Source of the DNA: Epiperipatus broadwayi
Taxonomy: Eukaryota; Onychophora; Udeonychophora; Euonychophora; Peripatidae
DNA: 64,000 nt
Direction of reading: 5' to 3'
NCBI GenBank assembly: GCA_028023455.1
Contig: JAQFVV010012396.1
Coordinates: 7,916,085-7,980,084 of the forward strand
Below are positions 23,299-35,182 of the stretch, piece after piece. The translations under genes were made by a program, and so were the position numbers. The notes under the pieces are model-generated. The model was given only the letters and a program-made list of their open reading frames with translations, was not told the DNA's origin and ran no database searches. Positions within the stretch are counted from its first letter, which is position 1; each line of letters opens with the position of its first letter.

Positions 23299-25586
23299 GA
23301 TAAAACAAGAATGAAAAATGCTCAAATCTGCACCAATCATCTATTGGCAAGCCCAGTGAGTACAAACTTCACCTTCGTTATTTCTCTATGAGGATTTTTA
23401 GACACACACACACACCCTGCCATGAACTATTTATTAAAGAAAATTATTTTACCTATTATTTATAATGATATAATTATATACACAACTTTTCACTTCTTTT
23501 TCTTTTTAAATTATAGAAGGAATGTTGAATTTATATATTTATAATGATCTACTGTAATGTATATTAAAAAAAAAATTAAATAAAAAAATAATATATTTAT
23601 TAAAAAATACAGAAAACTAAAACAATTTTAAAAATGCAGAAAAATGAAATAAATAATAATAATAAAAACCTCATAAGTAAAAAAAAAAATATAAAATTAA
23701 AGCATTTTGAGGGCTATTGTTGATTCTGGCAATGAATTTCATCTTTTGACAAATTTTTAAAAACTTTATTTATTTTATCATTTGTAAATTTCATCATATT
23801 CAAATTATCTGAGAAATACATTGTATATATAAAAAAGAGATGTTCCAACTATTATGTTTCCATTTTCATTGTTTAATTAATAATAATGTGAAATGTTGAA
23901 ACCCTTGACAAATGTACCTTAAAAATGCTTAAATGACAGCCATTCAGATAGTAATAATGACTGCACAAGGAATTCTCAATTGAAAACATAAGCCAGAGAT
24001 TTTACGAGAAAAAGATTATTCAGGAAATTTTAAGAATGAATAAAATATTTAAGAATTGAATAATTTTTGATTAAAGAGAATGGTGTCATTTTTATCAAAA
24101 ATATTCCTCAATTTTTTTTAATAATGAAGTTATTTATATATATTTTTGCTATTAATAAAAAAAAATTTTTTTAAATATTTATAAATTAACCACATACATG
24201 TCTGATATTAGATTAGACACTATGTATTTTAATACATGTATTATATTTGTAGGCATCTATTAAATATTCATCAAAAGAATATTTACATTTATGATTTAAG
24301 AGTAGAGTAATATCAAAGTTGCATAAAATGTAATTATTTGGACATTACTTGATGGTGATGTTGAAGTTAAATGACATTTAGGAAATCAATCGAAGAGTCT
24401 AAATATTTAGAGTCTGCCCCACTTATAACTAAGGTAATTTACACAGTGATGTAAATGCTAATTTACCTTAACATATAATAGAAACAAGATTAGCTCCTTA
24501 ATCCTGTGTCATCTAAAGCAAGCTTGAATATTCAGTAATTATCCAGCATTGATTTCTGGAAGCAGAAGCGATTTGTTATTATTATTAACATATAATCACT
24601 CTGCTTGTACTTTTATTTTAAAATAATTTATATGGTATTTTGTAATTGGCTAGATTTATTTATTATATTCTCTTTGCATAATTTCAAGCCAATCAGGAAA
24701 AATAAATAAATATGAAAATACGGATAGCATATATGTGTTAACTTGCACTGGTTCATCAAACGTTAAAGATAACCTGTCTTGAAAGATATTTGTGTTGTGT
24801 TCAGCAGTTTTCTATAGATAGGCAAAATGCAAATACTATAAGTTGTGAATATGGAAATAAATATAAAAATAAACAATAAAAAGTCAAAACAAATATGCAT
24901 ATTTTCAAAATAATACATAAATTAATAAGATAGCTTTTTAAAAAATTATATATTTAATAAAATTTGCAATTTTATATACATATACATTTTTTATACCAAT
25001 ACTTTGGGTTATTAATATATACTGTATATTAAAGAGGGGAGGGGATAAATAAATAAATATCAGCCATCTGCTAATAAATTTGATAAACTAATCATTTATT
25101 TGACCTTAAGGCACTGGTTAAAAGTATTCATTGACGCCAAAATATTTCAAAGATTCATACCTTGATTAATTTTTTACTTACTGTGAAATAGGCGTATAGA
25201 TTTCATTCACTATTTATGACTAAATCATTTGTAATTTTGTTTTTAAAACATAATAATAGTAAAAATATTATCGAGAAATTTTATATATTGAGTTGAAATA
25301 AAATGAAAGTGTAATTAGTATTAAATATCAAAATAAATAAATTAAACCACATTAATCACAGATTAATTATAAGACTAACTCAACGTTGTCTTATTTTAAA
25401 TGTCAACGTTGATATTTTTTAACTACTGTCATCTTGGTATCATTATATCTTGGGGCTAATTTTTTTAATGCATTAAGAAAAATTAAAAAGAATTATGACT
25501 TTTGTAAAGCTATAATATAACATACTGTGAGACTACAATTTATATGTTACATATATATGTGTGTGTACATATATGTAAATATTACA
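23299..25586. other. AT-rich interval, no gene recognised
   Basis: Very low complexity in places (23570-23700). A small imperfect hairpin near 24431-24472 pairs 'aaggtaattt' with 'aaatttacctt'-like sequence. Nothing else recognised. Confidence 0.6.
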
Positions 25587-25690
25587 TTCAAATATCAGCC
25601 TTTCAAGCTAATTGTGCAAACGCTTTGCGAGTGTTAATAATAAATGAATACTTTCTCTCCAATACAAGATATAGTATTTTAAAATTTTAC
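25587..25690 (+). mobile_element. Second copy, left part, of the 326-bp MITE
   Basis: Starts with the same terminal sequence (AAATATCAGCCTTTC) and continues with 'gagtgttaataataaat' and 'ctctccaatacaagatat' as at 9622-9720, then loses similarity. A short patch with 'gagcaaatctgacg' near 25758 may belong to it as well. No right terminus found. Confidence 0.7.
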
Positions 25691-25819
25691 TTATATATCT
25701 ATGAATATTAATAACAAACAACAGAAGTTAAATTTATCATTCTATAAAACATTATGTAGAGCAAATCTGACGTTAGCGTTGAAAATATGCTCAGCAAATC
25801 ATAACAATAATAAAAACTT

Positions 25820-25860
25820 TTAACATCACATGATCACTATCTCCCATGCTTGCCTAATAA
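25820..25860 (-). repeat. RZ2 terminal fragment
   Basis: 'catcacatgatcactatctc' followed by 'atgcttgcc' matches the outer end of RZ2 at about 11028-11060. Only this end is present. Confidence 0.45.
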
Positions 25861-26111
25861 TAAAAACTGTATTACTTTTTCTTGTTAAACATTACAAAAC
25901 ATTTATATTTATAAACCATAAAATATATACTTGATTAATATCAGTCATTATTATATCATTACAGAAACAGTCCTAACCCACTCTCATAGGACACATTTTG
26001 TTGAGACAAACCATCAGCTACATAAATATTCTATAACTTAAAACATCTCCATAATACCTTAAATGAATATATTCTCTTATTCTTCTCTTTCAATTTCTTT
26101 GCATATCTTTA

Positions 26112-26249
26112 TATATACTCTGATGAAGACTGCTGGACAGTCAAAACTGTAAGGAAATATATGCTCTGATGAAGACTGCTGGACTGTTGAAACTGTAAGG
26201 AAATATATGCTCTGATGAAGACTGCTGGACAGTTGAAACTGTAAGGAAA
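26112..26249 (+). ncRNA. Trimer of 46-bp hammerhead-like units (RZ3)
   Basis: CTGATGA occurs at 26120, 26166 and 26212, exactly 46 bp apart. Each is followed by A, a stem GACTG...CAGT(T/C) with loop CTGGA, then GAAAC (AAAAC in the first unit), TGTAAGG and an AT-rich linker. This is the hammerhead order: core, stem II, GAAA, short stem III, GUA cleavage triplet, stem I. TATATGCT upstream of the core pairs partly with AGGAAATATA downstream of GUA. Stem III would enclose a single U within one unit, so folding is plausible only between neighbouring units as a dimer. Unit 1 has lost G12. Unit 2 has a mismatch in stem II. Unit 3 has the cleanest core but a weaker stem I. Confidence 0.6.
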
Positions 26250-26259
26250 ATAAAGAAGT

Positions 26260-27300
26260 TTTTTAAAAAAAATTGTTTGCATTGAAGTGTATATGAAAGA
26301 AGTATTATAAACAATATCCTAAATAAAGCTATTATCTATTCATTATTTTGTGCTCTACCACAAATAATGAAGTCAGAAATTTTCTTTAATAAAACACATT
26401 TTTATTAAGAGCTAGAAAAATTCAGGAATATATTAAAAGTTTGGCACTTAACATTCTCTCTCTCTAAAAAAAGAAAAAAACTTTATTTAATCTTATAAAA
26501 TATATTATTCATTTTACAAATAAAATTTAAATTCATAATTAATCCATAAAAATTATTACTTAAACATGATTTTTATGATGTGTATATAGGCAGCACTATA
26601 TCTATGTTTTCAAAACTAGTTTAAAATTTTTTTTATAAAAAAACTACACACATATAAATTAATAAAATAGTTAAAAAATTTAAGTATATTACTTGCTTGT
26701 ATAGCAGCAGTTACTTTTTGCCTTGTAGCACTATCTCTAAGTTTCACTCTTATTCTCACAAAATTGACTAAACATTTATTTCTCTACCAAGTTTTAAAAA
26801 TTTAGAAATTCACTTTTAATGGCCTCAAAATTAAAGTTCATCTTAATTATTTCAAATCTTGAAAAAAAAATCATATCACCAAATTGGCTGCTATATTAAT
26901 ATAAAGGAATTACCAATCATGAGATAGTACAAAATATAAAAACAAAATCATGTTATTATTACTGGTGCTTTTTAATTAACCAAATAATATAAGTATTTAA
27001 TGAAAACTAAAAAAAGCATTAAATTTGTGAGTGAAGAATATGTTTAAAAAAATTCTGTTGATAGTAACTTGAGTTAAAAAGATATGAATCTGCATTTTCT
27101 TTATTGTACACATTAAAATTGAGGTAACAAAGCAATAAAATATATTTCATAAATATTTCAGATAATTTGATGAATAAAATCTGAACTGCATAAATATGCA
27201 TAAGTTATAAAAGATTGACTAAAATCATATTTTAACAATAATGCATTGTTAATTAAACATAAAGTTAAATTTTAGCTGTAAAGTAGATTATTACTGTCAA
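26260..27300. other. AT-rich interval, no gene recognised
   Basis: No coding signal or repeat recognised. Confidence 0.55.
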
Positions 27301-27302
27301 GC

Positions 27303-27367
27303 ATTGGTATCCTAGTGGTTAGCATTGCTGCCTTCCAAGCAGTTGGTCTGGGTTCACTTCTGGAAAA
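27303..27367 (+). repeat. tRNA-Gly(UCC)-like sequence, degenerate
   Basis: 'gcattggtatcctagtggtt' then 'agcattgctgccttccaagc' then 'gttggtctgggttcactt' closely follows a metazoan tRNA-Gly with anticodon TCC: D arm AGTGGTTAGC, anticodon stem-loop CTGCCTTCCAAGCAG, T-arm GGGTTCACTTC. The acceptor 3' strand is not preserved and the B box is altered, so it is most likely a tRNA-derived SINE head or pseudogene rather than a working tRNA. Confidence 0.7.
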
Positions 27368-27399
27368 AAAAAGTAGACTGTCACTGGAGATAGTAAGCA

Positions 27400-28079
27400 T
27401 GCTCATAGCTAATATTTATTTGTATATATTTCTTTCTGTATGTTAAATTTTATAGGATTAAATCCAGTTTTTTTTTTAAACTTTATTACATATAAATTAT
27501 ATTTGTGCGTGCATCTAAATGTTTTTTAGAGTTTTTCTATATGAAAAGTTATACAAGAGACTATTTATGTAATGAAAGACCAGTAGGTAAATAGTCCTTA
27601 TTTTTATTGTAATTATGGATAATATCCAAAAATGCTTGACAATGCATTAACAATATCTCATTACTTTTTACGGGTAAGTGACTGAATTTTGAAAGATATT
27701 TCTATTTATTTGGTAAAATTATAAAGAAATCTTGCCAATATTAGTTTTGTTGCCATACCAAATTATTTATATTATAAAGATACTCTCAAGATATAATTAT
27801 TATGTCTAATGGCAAATCTATTATTAAACTAATAAAATTTCAGCTTTAAATTTCTCTTGAAATAATATTTTTTTACATCTTTATATATTTTATGCATAAA
27901 GTGAGCAAATATAATGGATACATATTTATTGTCAAATAATTTGCTAATTTTATGTTTAATTCTTTTTCTCACAGTTATTTCATATACTATTTGTAATCAT
28001 TATATTTGTTTTACATGCAGATTATATCACTTTTTAAAGATATATATTTGAAATTTTATATAGGATCTAGATTTTTTTC
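27400..28079. other. AT-rich interval, no gene recognised
   Basis: No recognised feature. Confidence 0.55.
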
Positions 28080-28292
28080 AATTTTATTTCACCACTTGAT
28101 CACCATTTTATATGCATACACATGCTGTTAATAGGAGTACCAAACTCTTGATACAGTATTTCCACCGAATGCAAGCATTTGTAATCAATAGATGTAGGAA
28201 GTTTTGTGCATAAAATCATTATCTAGTGTCAACTCATCCAACATCTCCAGACTAGTTTCTAGTTTGTGGCTTTCATAAGTGAGGAGCCTTGG
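28080..28292 (-). mobile_element. RZ2 repeat, most complete single copy
   Basis: Read on the minus strand: the hammerhead-like fold (28238-28292) comes first, then 'gatgagttgacactagata', 'attttatgcacaaaac', a segment corresponding to the 'ggatgccagagg' block, and the outer end near 28085-28100 with 'aatggtgatcaagtgg'. Stem I pairs CCAA with TTGG and CTCC with GGAG around an internal loop. The core is CTTATGA (G5 changed to U) with GAAAC, TA and GTC|TGGAG. The core change predicts loss of activity. Confidence 0.6.
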
Positions 28293-28299
28293 AGAGTTT

Positions 28300-30100
28300 G
28301 TACTCTTATTAATAGTAATTTTATTTCACCTGCTTAAATTCATGCCTATTCTTGGTTATAATAGAAATGTCAATATCAGTGACAGAGAAAAGTTTTCAAA
28401 AATTAAAAAAAAAAAAAAACACATATGGTGCATATTGAAACATAAATTTCAATTTAGACTCACTCAAAAGTTTTAATTTAACAAAATGATATATTACATT
28501 GTAAGGCTATCTGAACTGTAAAATATAAGTGTGGCGACTTGGAAGACTTGAATATATTTTTAAAAATTCAGAAGAAAGAAGTACAAGAAGGAAAAATTTT
28601 TTAGAAAATAAAATATGCCATAGTAACTATTATTTTTTAGGCATATTAACATCAGACCATTAACATCCCGTCATTACACGCGTCAGTCTAATTGAAATAA
28701 GTATGAACTATTAGAAATAAATATAGAAGAATAAATAACTGGTTAAATATTTATAAATGTGATTAGTATTTTCACTGTTTTATATATATACTTTCAAATA
28801 ATTCTTCTTTAATATCCATTGTCATTTAATCTATGACCAAAAACATAACTCTATTTTATTAATATAGACAAATTTTAATATTATCTTTCTATCTATTAAA
28901 TTCGTATAATTTTTAAAAGAAATGTGGGAAAATTAAAAATAGTAAAAATCTTTTTCAAGTCACTATTTTTACTCAGTTGACTTAATATACACAATCTGAG
29001 TTTTTTTTTTTTTTTAAAAAGGCATTTATAAATGAATTTTCCAAAGATTTCATTTCTATACACCTTTATTGCGAAGAAAAAAGCTTTGTATATTAATATG
29101 GTATTTTTCTCACATGAATTGGTATAAAGTCCATATCGCTTTTTTTCTCTTTGAGAAGAATGGTTTATAAACCAGTCACCTGACACCATTCCGCCCAGCT
29201 TATCAAAGAAGGCGGGTTAACTGATAGACCTGGTTTTAAGGCAACTGCAATCTTTAAGAAAGATTACTGTTAAAGCTCTTTTACAAATTTTGCAAATCCA
29301 TAATATTAAAGTAATAATATTTTTTTCGGTTCCCACAAAATTTATTGACTGTTATTATGTTAAATTATGGATTTTATCAAAAGTGTTAGGTACATAATAG
29401 AATCATGTAAATCCAATTGAGAAATTATAAAAATGAATGAAAGATTTGTAAAATTTATAAACGAAGAAGCAAAAATAAACATTATGGTGAGTCTTTGAAT
29501 GAGGGGGGAAAATGTCTATAAATAATTTATAATAAATAATAAAAATTAATGCATTTTAAAAACTGATAAATTACTAACAAAAAAATAAATGAATTTTTAT
29601 ATTAGAAGTCTGTGTTTTCTTTTGGACGGCAGTGTTTTATATATCACTTAAACTTATTTTGCAAGCTCAATACTTTTAATCAGTCTTATTTATAACAATT
29701 CTTCAATAAATATACAAATTATTATTAATCATTTTTTATTATATCACAAATTATTATATATATTTATTTAATTTTAGATGTATACTTAAAATTTTATGAA
29801 AGATCAAAAATATCTTATTTTTATAGACAGGCATGAGTATCTTTTTAACAATACAACTTTTTTAAATTCACATGCTTAATCTAGAAACACCAATTACCAT
29901 TTTTACACTTCAAATCCTAATAGTTGTAGATTCTGAGAAGCATATTAATGGTTATAATATAATGGAGTTTTCTAAAACGAATTAATTGATTGCAGAATGC
30001 CGCCACTAAATTATTGATTCATTGTAGCTTGTACTGAAATACATGTATCTAGAGATAATTTTTTCTAAGCCAAGATCAAAAATCTCATCCAAAAGAAACG
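28300..30100. other. AT-rich interval, no gene recognised
   Basis: A more GC-rich patch at about 29170-29235 (with 'cattccgccc' and 'aaggcgggtt') does not match a family I recognise. The remainder is low-complexity. Confidence 0.55.
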
Positions 30101-30106
30101 GCAAGC

Positions 30107-30185
30107 GTTGGTGGCTGAGTGGTCAGCACAGCTGCCTTATAAGCAGTTGTCTCGGGTTTGCGGGTTCGCTTCCCGGCCGATGCTT
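30107..30185 (+). repeat. tRNA-derived SINE-type head
   Basis: 'gcgttggtggctgagtgg' carries an A-box match (TGGCTGAGTGG). 'agctgccttataagcag' forms an anticodon-arm-like hairpin, and 'cgggttcgcttcccgg' carries the B box with a perfect T stem. The start and anticodon arm resemble tRNA-Gly, but the loop reads TTATAAG and about 10 extra bases precede the T arm, so it is not a canonical tRNA. The following 50 bp lead into an RZ4-type tail. Confidence 0.7.
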
Positions 30186-30239
30186 TGACACATGGAAAGA
30201 AGAATCAGCTAAGAAAATAAAAATTTAATGTAAATATTA

Positions 30240-30460
30240 GATGTGATATGTTGGACTATTTCCATCAAATGTGAGTGAATGTTAAATGTATAGAAAATTT
30301 TAAGCTTTATTTAAACTTTCCAAATACAAACAACTTGTTAGTAACAACACACAAATAAACAACAGTTTAGTAATTACATAATGGTTCGAGTAGTGTTATT
30401 CTCCACTCTTCTTCAGATAGCACAGTGACAGTATTTGCATAGAAGTTAAACATGCATCTT
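30240..30460 (-). repeat. RZ4-type repeat tail (same family as the 54-kb foldback)
   Basis: Shares 'ttggactatttccatc', 'aactttccaaatac', 'ttgttagtaac' and 'attctcc.ctcttcttcag' with both arms at 53.8-54.3 kb. On the minus strand it reads CTGAAGA, then a hairpin AGAGT...ACTC, then GAAC, resembling a degraded hammerhead core. Confidence 0.6.
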
Positions 30461-30879
30461 AATTGTTGTACACATTATACAATTATATATTTTAAAAACT
30501 AAAATTAATCTTTTAAAAGCAAAGTTAAAACATAAGTTTACATATCCTAATAAAAATTCAAAAATCATTAATTTTGGATTTTTTGTGAGATAGCATTGAG
30601 CAGTGGTTCTATATTCATTCGAAGCTTGATCATGCATTATAGGAATCTGGTGAACCTACTTTGTTACTAATAAACTCTTGTGCAGGAACACTATTTGTTT
30701 TAGAATAAAAGATTCTTCAAACAGTTGCTTAACTTTTCCACAAATATCACTCATTGATATTATCACCTACCATTTGCTTGTGATTATTTACATTATGACC
30801 TGACAAAAAAAAAAGATTTTGAAACTGTAATCTTATCTTCAAAAACTATGACTTTTAATATCAAAACCATAAATGAAAA

Positions 30880-32215
30880 TCTAACATCAAAGCTGGAGTC
30901 AAAGTTTGGTCAATTTAAATTCTGCTTCATTAATATGAATGCAAGCACTGATATAAATGATACTGCTCAGCTAGTATTATTTATAAAAAGTGTTAATGAA
31001 AACTTTTTTATTACTTAAGAATTAGTATGCATGTAATCATTAAAAGAAACAACAATGGTATGATTTTTTTTATAAATTTCTGAAAGGCCTTTCAACTTTA
31101 AAGTACCCTTAATAAACATTTGTAATATTATGATCAATGGAGAACAAAGTATGACAGGAAAAAAAATCTGGACTTGCTGGGATCTTTAATCAAAAATACC
31201 CTGGGAACAATGTATTTCTACAATGCATTGCATATCAAGACACTCTGTGTAAATTTGCCTTGAATATGAAACCTGTGCTTGATGTAAAGCTTGCAAATAC
31301 TATTTGGTCTCATAGGTTTACAAGAAATTTTGAGATTTTCTTGAGTCCAGCAATCTGAATACTCTGAGTTGTAGTATTATATGAAAGTAAGTGGCTTATT
31401 GCAGGATACATCTTCAAGTGAATTTGGCAGCTGAAAGACAATATAGTGTCATTCTTCTCTGAGAAAAAGTGGGTTATGAAGTGTGAAATGCTGGAAGATA
31501 CAGCATGGGCTTCAGACTTTTGCATTTTTCACAGATTATCTCTGTCACATGAACAAGTTGAATGTCAAAATGCAAGGAAAAAATCCAATTTATCAATGAT
31601 ATTTGGGGCCATCTCAGAGGTTTTAAACTACAACTTATTCTGTTTGCTAATCAGCTAGCTAAGAATGACTTGTATCACTTTTCAAGATTAAATTCGATAG
31701 CTCCAGTAAATAAAAAAAAGCTTAAGAGTTATGAAAATGGCCGAGAAAACTTCATTCTTGAATTTGAATGAGAATTTCAAGACTTCAGTGCTATTGGAAA
31801 GACTTGGATATTTTTAACATGCCTTTTAACATGGACTGTGAAATAGTGAGATTGGATTTGTAGCTTGAATTAATTGAATTGCAATCTAATAGTCACCTTA
31901 AACAATTGTTTCTTAACATCTCAAAATTTAGAATAGTCACCTTAAACAATTGTTTCTTAATGTCTCAAAATTTAGAATTCTATAAGTCTTTGTTGAAATC
32001 AAGTTTCCCAAATCTGATATCTCACACCTAGAAAATTAATTTTATGTTTGATTTATTCTATATATGTGAACAGGTTTTTTCTACAATAAAACTTCAAAAG
32101 AGTTTTATTAGAAACAGACTGACAGATAAGCATTTAACTTCACTCTTCAGAATTGATTATGATAAACTTTTAGAAAAGCAGTCACAGCTTCATTCTTCCC
32201 ATTAGTATTAAAGAA
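30880..32215 (+). pseudogene. hAT transposase, multiply disrupted
   Basis: Fragments in order across the three plus frames: LESKFGQFKFCFINMNASTDINDTAQLVLF (beginning about 30890; ordinarily DESTD, here NASTD), SMTGKK (about 31150), the histidine/cysteine-containing 'MHCI' block (about 31220), a tract ending FFSEKKWVMKCEMLEDTAWASDF (about 31440-31520), INDIWGHLRGFKLQLILF (about 31590), and near 32060-32160 the C-terminal dimerisation block YICEQVFSTIKLQKSF then RNRLTDKHLTSLFRI. This is the layout of GTF2IRD2/ZBED5-type domesticated and transposon hAT proteins. There are numerous stops and frameshifts, and the presumed catalytic Asp in DESTD is preserved only in the degenerate context. Confidence 0.75.
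31888..31975. repeat. 44-bp tandem duplication inside the hAT relic
   Basis: Two adjacent 44-bp units start 'aatagtcaccttaaac' at 31888 and 31932; they differ at two positions ('aacatctc' against 'aatgtctc'). It arose after the transposase decayed or contributed to its disruption. Confidence 0.9.
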
Positions 32216-32639
32216 TTTTCAAAATATACTAGTTTTTTGTCTTTATTGTGTTTTATAATAAATTATATTGGCCAGCCAATTTTTTTTTTGGCCCATTCCT
32301 AAAAAAGTTTGTTCATTACTGATGTAAATCATTGATTTAATAATTCTGTAGTCAAAATTTAAATCATCAACTATTTTACATCTTTCTCTTTTAGAAATTA
32401 TTTTTATTTTACTTACAATTTTTTGACATTATTTTCCTAGCTCATAATTATAAATATCATTCTTATATATACAAAAAGAATTTAAAAACAAAACCTAGTA
32501 AAGTTGAAAAATGAAATACAAATTAATCTCATAAAACATAATAATGATTTCTAATATTTCATGCAAAGCTGCTATTTATAGTTGCTATTTCAACCACTTG
32601 TAATTATTATAAAACAAAATTATTGCAGCCAATCACATT

Positions 32640-32846
32640 TGTAAATTTATTTAAGTAAAGTATAATATATATACTTAAACTAGATGTAATTAGACGAATT
32701 TGAACCCAGACTTTCAAGCTTCCTTTAATCATCCACTTTATTTTATACAATTAATACATGTGACTACATATCTGTCATAAATAATCTCTAATATAGGTAT
32801 TTCATGCTGAAACAGCACTTATCAGTTAGTCCAAATCATTAACTTC

Positions 32847-32882
<36 letters not shown>

Positions 32883-33190
32883 ATCAGTGCTCGATTTATC
32901 TTAAGATAACAAATCTTCAAATTTTAATGGACAGGCTTCAATCTTCTCCATTCTGCAACTCTTCAGCCATCCATATTATTGAAAATCTGGTAATAGCTTG
33001 TTCAAAGCCATTATTTGTCAATTTTGTTGTCACACCCATATTGCTGTAAGTCACTTTGACTCCTCATATGTAAAACCTTAAGATCATTTAAATACACTGA
33101 GGAGGGATAAGAATACAGGCTGAATCTGTAATATTTAAATACAAGTATAGTATTTATACTTAATCTAGATGTAATTAGAGAGGATTTGAA
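32640..33190 (-). mobile_element. RZ1 unit, minus orientation
   Basis: Read on the minus strand: tail with 'gattcagcctgtattc' (about 33130-33105), 'atgtgtgtgtgt'-type microsatellite (32850-32882), ribozyme-like region (about 32780-32842) with CTGATAA in place of CUGAUGA, stem II GTGCTG/CAGCAT, GAAATA, then the tRNA-like segment at about 32700-32770, with B-box match GGGTTCAAATTC. The G8-to-A core change predicts inactivity. This unit is head to head with the plus-strand copy that starts at about 33192. Confidence 0.7.
32848..32884. repeat. (CA)n(TA)n microsatellite
   Basis: About 11 CA units directly followed by about 8 TA units, inside the RZ1 unit. Confidence 0.95.
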
Positions 33191-33191
33191 C

Positions 33192-33770
33192 CTGACCAAC
33201 TAATGAGTGCTGGTTCAACACAAAATATGTATATTGGAGATCATTTATCTTTTTCACACATATGTGGTCATGTGTATTGATTATATAAGATAAAGTGGAT
33301 GATTGAAGATAGCTTGAAAGTCTGGGTTCAAATTCCCCTAATTATATTTAGCTTAAATATATGTACTATACTTTAATATTACAGATTCAGCCTGTATTCT
33401 GTCCATCCCTCTTCTGTATATTTAAGTGGTCTTAAAGACTTATATATGAGGAGTCAGAGTGTCTTATAGTCAACATGGGTGGGTTTGACAACCAAATTGG
33501 CAGACAATGGCCTTGAACATGCCATCATCAGATTTTCAATGATATGAATGTCTAAAAAGTTAGAGAAAAGAGAAAATTAAAATCTGTCCATTAAAGTTTG
33601 AAGAATTGTTATTTTAATATAAGCTGAACACTGATTATATATATATATATATATATATGGGAGGTGATCATTTAGTAATTATGTATATTGGAAATCATTT
33701 ACCTTTTTCACATGTACATGGTCATGTGTATTGCTTGTGTAAGATAGACTGAATGACTGAAGGTTTACCC
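33192..33770 (+). mobile_element. RZ1 tandem copies, plus orientation
   Basis: A full monomer begins with a ribozyme-like segment (33193-33245): CCAA, CTAATGA, GTGCTGGTTCAACAC, AAAATATGTATA, TTGGAGATC. The tRNA-like part follows (about 33250-33338; B box GGTTCAAATTCC at 33325-33336), then the tail with 'gattcagcctgtattctg' and a (TA)n run at 33635-33658. A second unit then starts at about 33664, with 'ggtgatcatt' and 'atgtatattgg' but no CUGAUGA core. The spacing between equivalent stem I positions is 454 bp, close to the 459 bp seen at 48 kb. Core residues G5 and G12 are lost, so this ribozyme should be inactive. Confidence 0.72.
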
Positions 33771-33894
33771 CCCCCCCATTTGTAGATTTCGCAATTTTAT
33801 GCTTAATACTTCATTATTTACAGTTATACTAGACTTTCATTTTGGATTTTTTTTCTGCATGAATACTACTAATTAGCCTTCACATTTTACTTTC

Positions 33895-34600
33895 TATGAA
33901 GGAGGACCCAAAAATAACTGGAATCATTCTCTGGTTTGTGAGCATGTTGTAGAATATACTTCTGTTGCTACATAATCTTGCAGGAATATTTCTGCATTAA
34001 TCTGCCAAATGCATGCTTTTTTGCAAAGTGCATTTGAAGTATTTGTTAATTTTTTTTATAATGGCTGAAAGGTTTGACAACATAAAATTCTGCTTTGTTT
34101 TACAAAAAATGACAAGGAAAAAAGATGTTATGATTTAAAGGGATTATAAGCAAACTGATATCATAAAAACACAAATTTATAAGTGGTTTAGTTGAAATTT
34201 ATCTCATCCCTAAAAAGCATTACTAATGAAGCCCAAAGTCAAAACAATACTGATTTTTTTTTAATTTTTTGATGCAAATGGAATTTTTTTCTCGAAATTT
34301 ATTTTGTAAAGATCATGCATTTTATCTGCAAGTTCTAAAACATTTATGTGATATGGAAAAATGTAACATTCTGTTTTGTGACAAAGAAAAGAGAATAAGC
34401 TCTACTCCAACAAAGTGTCATCTTTCAATGCCTTGAGTGTGAAACACTTTTTAATTAAATTCAGCATGACTCAGCTCAAGACTGGAGGAAAGGTTATCAG
34501 TAAGTATCCTTATGCAAAACAGTGATTGGTGCCTCTTCCTTCAAAAAAAGTTTTAATGTTTTGTTAAAAATAACAGTGAAAAAAAATTATGATTAAATAA
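33895..34600 (+). pseudogene. mariner transposase relic with internal deletion
   Basis: A left-end-like sequence 'gaggacccaaaaataactgg' at 33902 resembles mariner termini. MAERFDNIKFCFVLQK starts near 34063. 'KTQIYKWFS' (about 34180) matches the helix-turn-helix region (usually '..RV.EWH.RF'). FFDANGIFFSKF (about 34270) matches the catalytic-domain block 'FFD..GI...EF', including its aspartate. The LSVKHFLIKFSMTQL block (about 34445) corresponds to the sequence after the second catalytic aspartate. Much of the region between the DNA-binding part and FFD is deleted, and several frames are needed. Inactive. Confidence 0.65.
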
Positions 34601-34619
34601 TTTGAAATACAAATATATT

Positions 34620-35182
34620 ATGTATACAGAATTTTAGATATAATGAAAGGGGATTTGAGCAATGACTTTCAAGCTTTATTCAGCTATCCATTCCATTTTA
34701 TATAACTAATAAACATGACCACATACATATAAATAGATAAATAGTATTCCATATGCATATTTCAAGCTGAACCAGTACTCATCAGTCGTTACAGATCATT
34801 ATCTCTGAAATGTATATACAATTAGTGCTCACTTTATATTAATATAGTAAATCTTTAAACTTTAATGAACAGACTTCAATCATCTCCACCATCCAATTAT
34901 GTAGATCTATGTAACAGAATTCTCAAAGTCCTTGTTGATGCCAATATTGTTGTCATACTCAGGTTGACTTTAAATCACTCTGACCCCTCATATATGGTAC
35001 CATAAAATCTCCATTTAAATACCCAGAAGAGAGATGAGCAGTAGTCAGGATAAATCCGGATTATTTTAAATACAAATATATTATATATTCTGAACTTTAT
35101 ATGTATGCAATTAGAAGGGATTTTAACACAACTTCCTAAATCCCTTCAGCTATTCACTTCATCTTATATAATCAATGCAAGA
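34620..35182 (-). mobile_element. RZ1 unit, minus orientation
   Basis: On the minus strand the ribozyme-like segment at about 34738-34800 has the complete CTGATGA (34779-34785) and GAAATA, but stem II (GTACT/AGCTT) and proximal stem I are weakened. The tRNA-like part lies at about 34650-34735. A second tRNA-like part at about 35105-35175 marks the start of another unit, which is cut at about 35182 where the orientation switches. Confidence 0.65.

Larger units (their letters stand above)
30601..32320 (+). mobile_element. Second hAT relic (GTF2IRD2/ZBED type)
   Basis: Left end candidate CAGTGGTTCTATATTC at 30601. Right end candidate 'gttcattactg' closing at about 32321, which reads CAGTAATGAAC on the other strand. 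CAGTGG-type termini are usual for hAT elements, but no convincing 8-bp target duplication flanks them, so the borders are provisional. The interior is a degenerate transposase. Confidence 0.65.

Noticed and set aside
33525-33545. 'catcatcag' inside the RZ1 tail as a second ribozyme core
   Set aside because: Not followed by a GAAA box or pairing stems; it is part of the tail in all copies.
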